Below, in pieces: positions 4,525 to 5,620 of a stretch of 5,620 nt of DNA; the first letter of the stretch is position 1; each line of letters opens with the position of its first letter. Location of the stretch: positions 1 through 5,620 of the forward strand of contig JAISCH010000274.1 of assembly GCA_031265725.1 (NCBI GenBank), read 5' to 3'. The notes under the pieces were generated by a model that worked only from the letters and a program-made list of their open reading frames with translations, made no database searches and was not told the DNA's origin. The position numbers and the translations under genes are program-made. The stretch is from Propionibacteriaceae bacterium. Lineage in GTDB: Bacteria > Actinomycetota > Actinomycetes > Propionibacteriales > Propionibacteriaceae.

Positions 4525-5620
4525 TTGGGTGAGATCGTTACGAGTCCGGTCCAGGGGCGGCCCGAGGGGCCGGGGAAGCCGTTGTCGGACCTGGTGTTCT
4601 CTCAACTGCGGATCAACTACCGGCCTTGGATTTCGGTGCTGGCGGTCACGGCGGTCTCCACAGGCTGCGTGCTGCTCGGGATGGCTACCGTGCAAGCGGG
4701 AGCAGGTGCGCCGAATGCCGTCGAAAGAGTCTACAACCAGCTGGGTAGTTCGGTTGCCGCTTTCATCGCTGTGGCCGCTGTTGTGGCGATCAGTCTGACG
4801 GCGGCTGTGTGCGTCCGTGTGCAACGCCTCGATGTGGCGCTTTGGATGCTGGCGGGAGTGCAACCGAAACAGGCCGCCTGGGTCGTCAGGTGCGAGGTCT
4901 GGATTACATCATTGTTGGGGTCTTTGCTGGGCGTCGTGCTCGGCTACGCAGCTTGGCCGCTATGGGTCGGCCTCCTTGGCGGTTCTCGCCTGCCTGACAC
5001 GCCAGCGCTGCACGCCCCTCCGCCGGCCAGCGCCGCGGTTCTGGCCCTGATCATCTGCCTGTTGACCGCGTTGTGCGGCGGGGGCAAGGCCGCCAGGCTG
5101 ACCCGCAGGGTCCGTCCACTGGAGGTACTCCAGCAAACCGACCAAACCAAGAGGGCCTTCGGCTGGGGACGGGCTGTGTGGGCCGCTCTTCTGGGCCTGT
5201 CAGTGGTCCTTTGCTACGTCGCGGTAGCGATCATGAAACCAGGCCAGGAGTCCGGCCAACAGATGATCGAGAGCAGTCTTGTGGTCTACCTCATCAGCGG
5301 AATTCTGCTGGTCGCTTTGATGGCCGTGTGCGGCCAGTATCTGTTGGGCGGATCGCTGGCGGCATGGACCGGCTTGGTCCCAAGGCAACTGTCGCTGGCC
5401 TGGTACCTGGCCCGCAACCGCGCCCACGCGGACGTCGATTTCTCGTCCGCTTTGGTCACCCCCCTGATCGTGGCGACCGGCACGGTCGGGGCGTTGTACG
5501 GCTGGCTGGCCGCGATGCTTGACGCCTCGAGGGTCCTGGGGCAGCGTTTCGAGGGCAACGGCCTGCCGGTCACCGACGTGGTGGTCTCGGTCGGTGGCCC
5601 GGTTTTGATAGCGGCGGTCG
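4525..5620 (+). CDS. FtsX-like ABC transporter permease, 3'-partial
   Basis: This integral membrane subunit belongs to a MacB/FtsX-type ABC system, which typically exports or mechanically releases lipids, peptides or antibiotics with a separate ATPase. The frame opens at TTG 4525 and continues past the window end (365 codons seen). After a Pro/Gly-rich cytoplasmic start come TM1 (about 36-57), a short outside loop, TM2 (77-97), the FtsX-type coupling segment RLDVALWMLAGVQPKQAAWV, TM3 (126-150) and TM4 (169-187). The AARLTRRVRPLEVLQ motif that ends an FtsX domain follows. A second membrane half begins with TM5 (216-236) and TM6 (251-275), then LAWYLARNRAHADVDFSSAL and TM7 (310-331), as in duplicated ten-TM actinobacterial permeases. 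The wobble positions look more GC-rich than in lanKC. No ATPase gene precedes it, so its partner must lie downstream or elsewhere. A self-protection role is possible by position but not shown. Confidence 0.85.
   Translation, partial: MGEIVTSPVQGRPEGPGKPLSDLVFSQLRINYRPWISVLAVTAVSTGCVLLGMATVQAGAGAPNAVERVYNQLGSSVAAFIAVAAVVAISLTAAVCVRVQRLDVALWMLAGVQPKQAAWVVRCEVWITSLLGSLLGVVLGYAAWPLWVGLLGGSRLPDTPALHAPPPASAAVLALIICLLTALCGGGKAARLTRRVRPLEVLQQTDQTKRAFGWGRAVWAALLGLSVVLCYVAVAIMKPGQESGQQMIESSLVVYLISGILLVALMAVCGQYLLGGSLAAWTGLVPRQLSLAWYLARNRAHADVDFSSALVTPLIVATGTVGALYGWLAAMLDASRVLGQRFEGNGLPVTDVVVSVGGPVLIAAV

Noticed and set aside
4499..4798. 99-codon ORF at the permease start in another frame
   Set aside because: Its translation is Arg/Ser/Cys/Trp-rich with no domain, and it overlaps the N-terminal membrane region of the permease frame that has the well-placed RBS.
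5073..5522. 149-codon + strand ORF inside the permease
   Set aside because: It is out of frame with the permease, Gly/Arg/Pro-rich and without hydrophobic pattern, while the frame starting at 4525 shows FtsX motifs and membrane segments throughout. It is a shadow frame.
1..5620. CRISPR array, tRNA or rRNA genes, transposase, phage genes
   Set aside because: No regularly spaced repeats, cloverleaf-like segments, rRNA motifs or mobile-element proteins were seen on either strand by eye.

Overview
The window carries most of a class III lanthipeptide (lantibiotic-like RiPP) gene cluster of the SapB/AmfS/labyrinthopeptin type, read left to right on the + strand. It is followed by the start of an FtsX-type ABC permease. 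High G+C, GC-rich wobble positions, GTG/TTG starts and the RamC-RamS-RamA gene order point to an Actinomycetota host. Nothing in the sequence allows a genus to be named.

Layout: (1) From the left edge to 2213 is a LanKC synthetase (kinase plus zinc-less LanC-like cyclase). Its frame is open to the left edge, so it is 5'-partial here. LanKC-like sequence is clear from about nt 123, but no recognisable lyase domain is visible before that. (2) Nt 2240-2365 hold a 41-codon precursor peptide gene behind a near-consensus ribosome binding site. It has an ILELQ leader motif and two consecutive S-x-x-S-x-x-x-C motifs, and it is the centre of the window. (3) Nt 2366-2574 are a 209-nt spacer with a strong 18-bp hairpin. 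(4) Nt 2575-4425 encode a 616-aa fused membrane/ATPase ABC exporter without a peptidase domain. (5) Nt 4422-4502 hold a 26-codon ORF joined to the exporter by an ATGA overlap, possibly a remnant or a small coupled peptide. (6) Nt 4525 to the right edge encode an FtsX-fold ABC permease with a TTG start, cut off by the window end.

Inferred pathway: the precursor is bound through its ILELQ leader helix. The LanKC kinase domain phosphorylates core Ser residues, a lyase domain (upstream or lost) eliminates phosphate to give dehydroalanine, and the cyclase domain directs Cys addition to form two labionin or lanthionine rings. The ABC protein exports the product. The strong RBS on the precursor, the hairpin after it and the poor RBS of the exporter are consistent with much more peptide than transporter. 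No regulator (RamR-like), leader protease or second ABC half-transporter is visible. The permease may serve self-protection or may belong to an unrelated neighbouring locus.

The main uncertainty is the left edge. The first ~70 nt also read convincingly in reverse as the 3' end of another gene, so the LanKC 5' part could be a rearrangement junction instead of an intact continuation.
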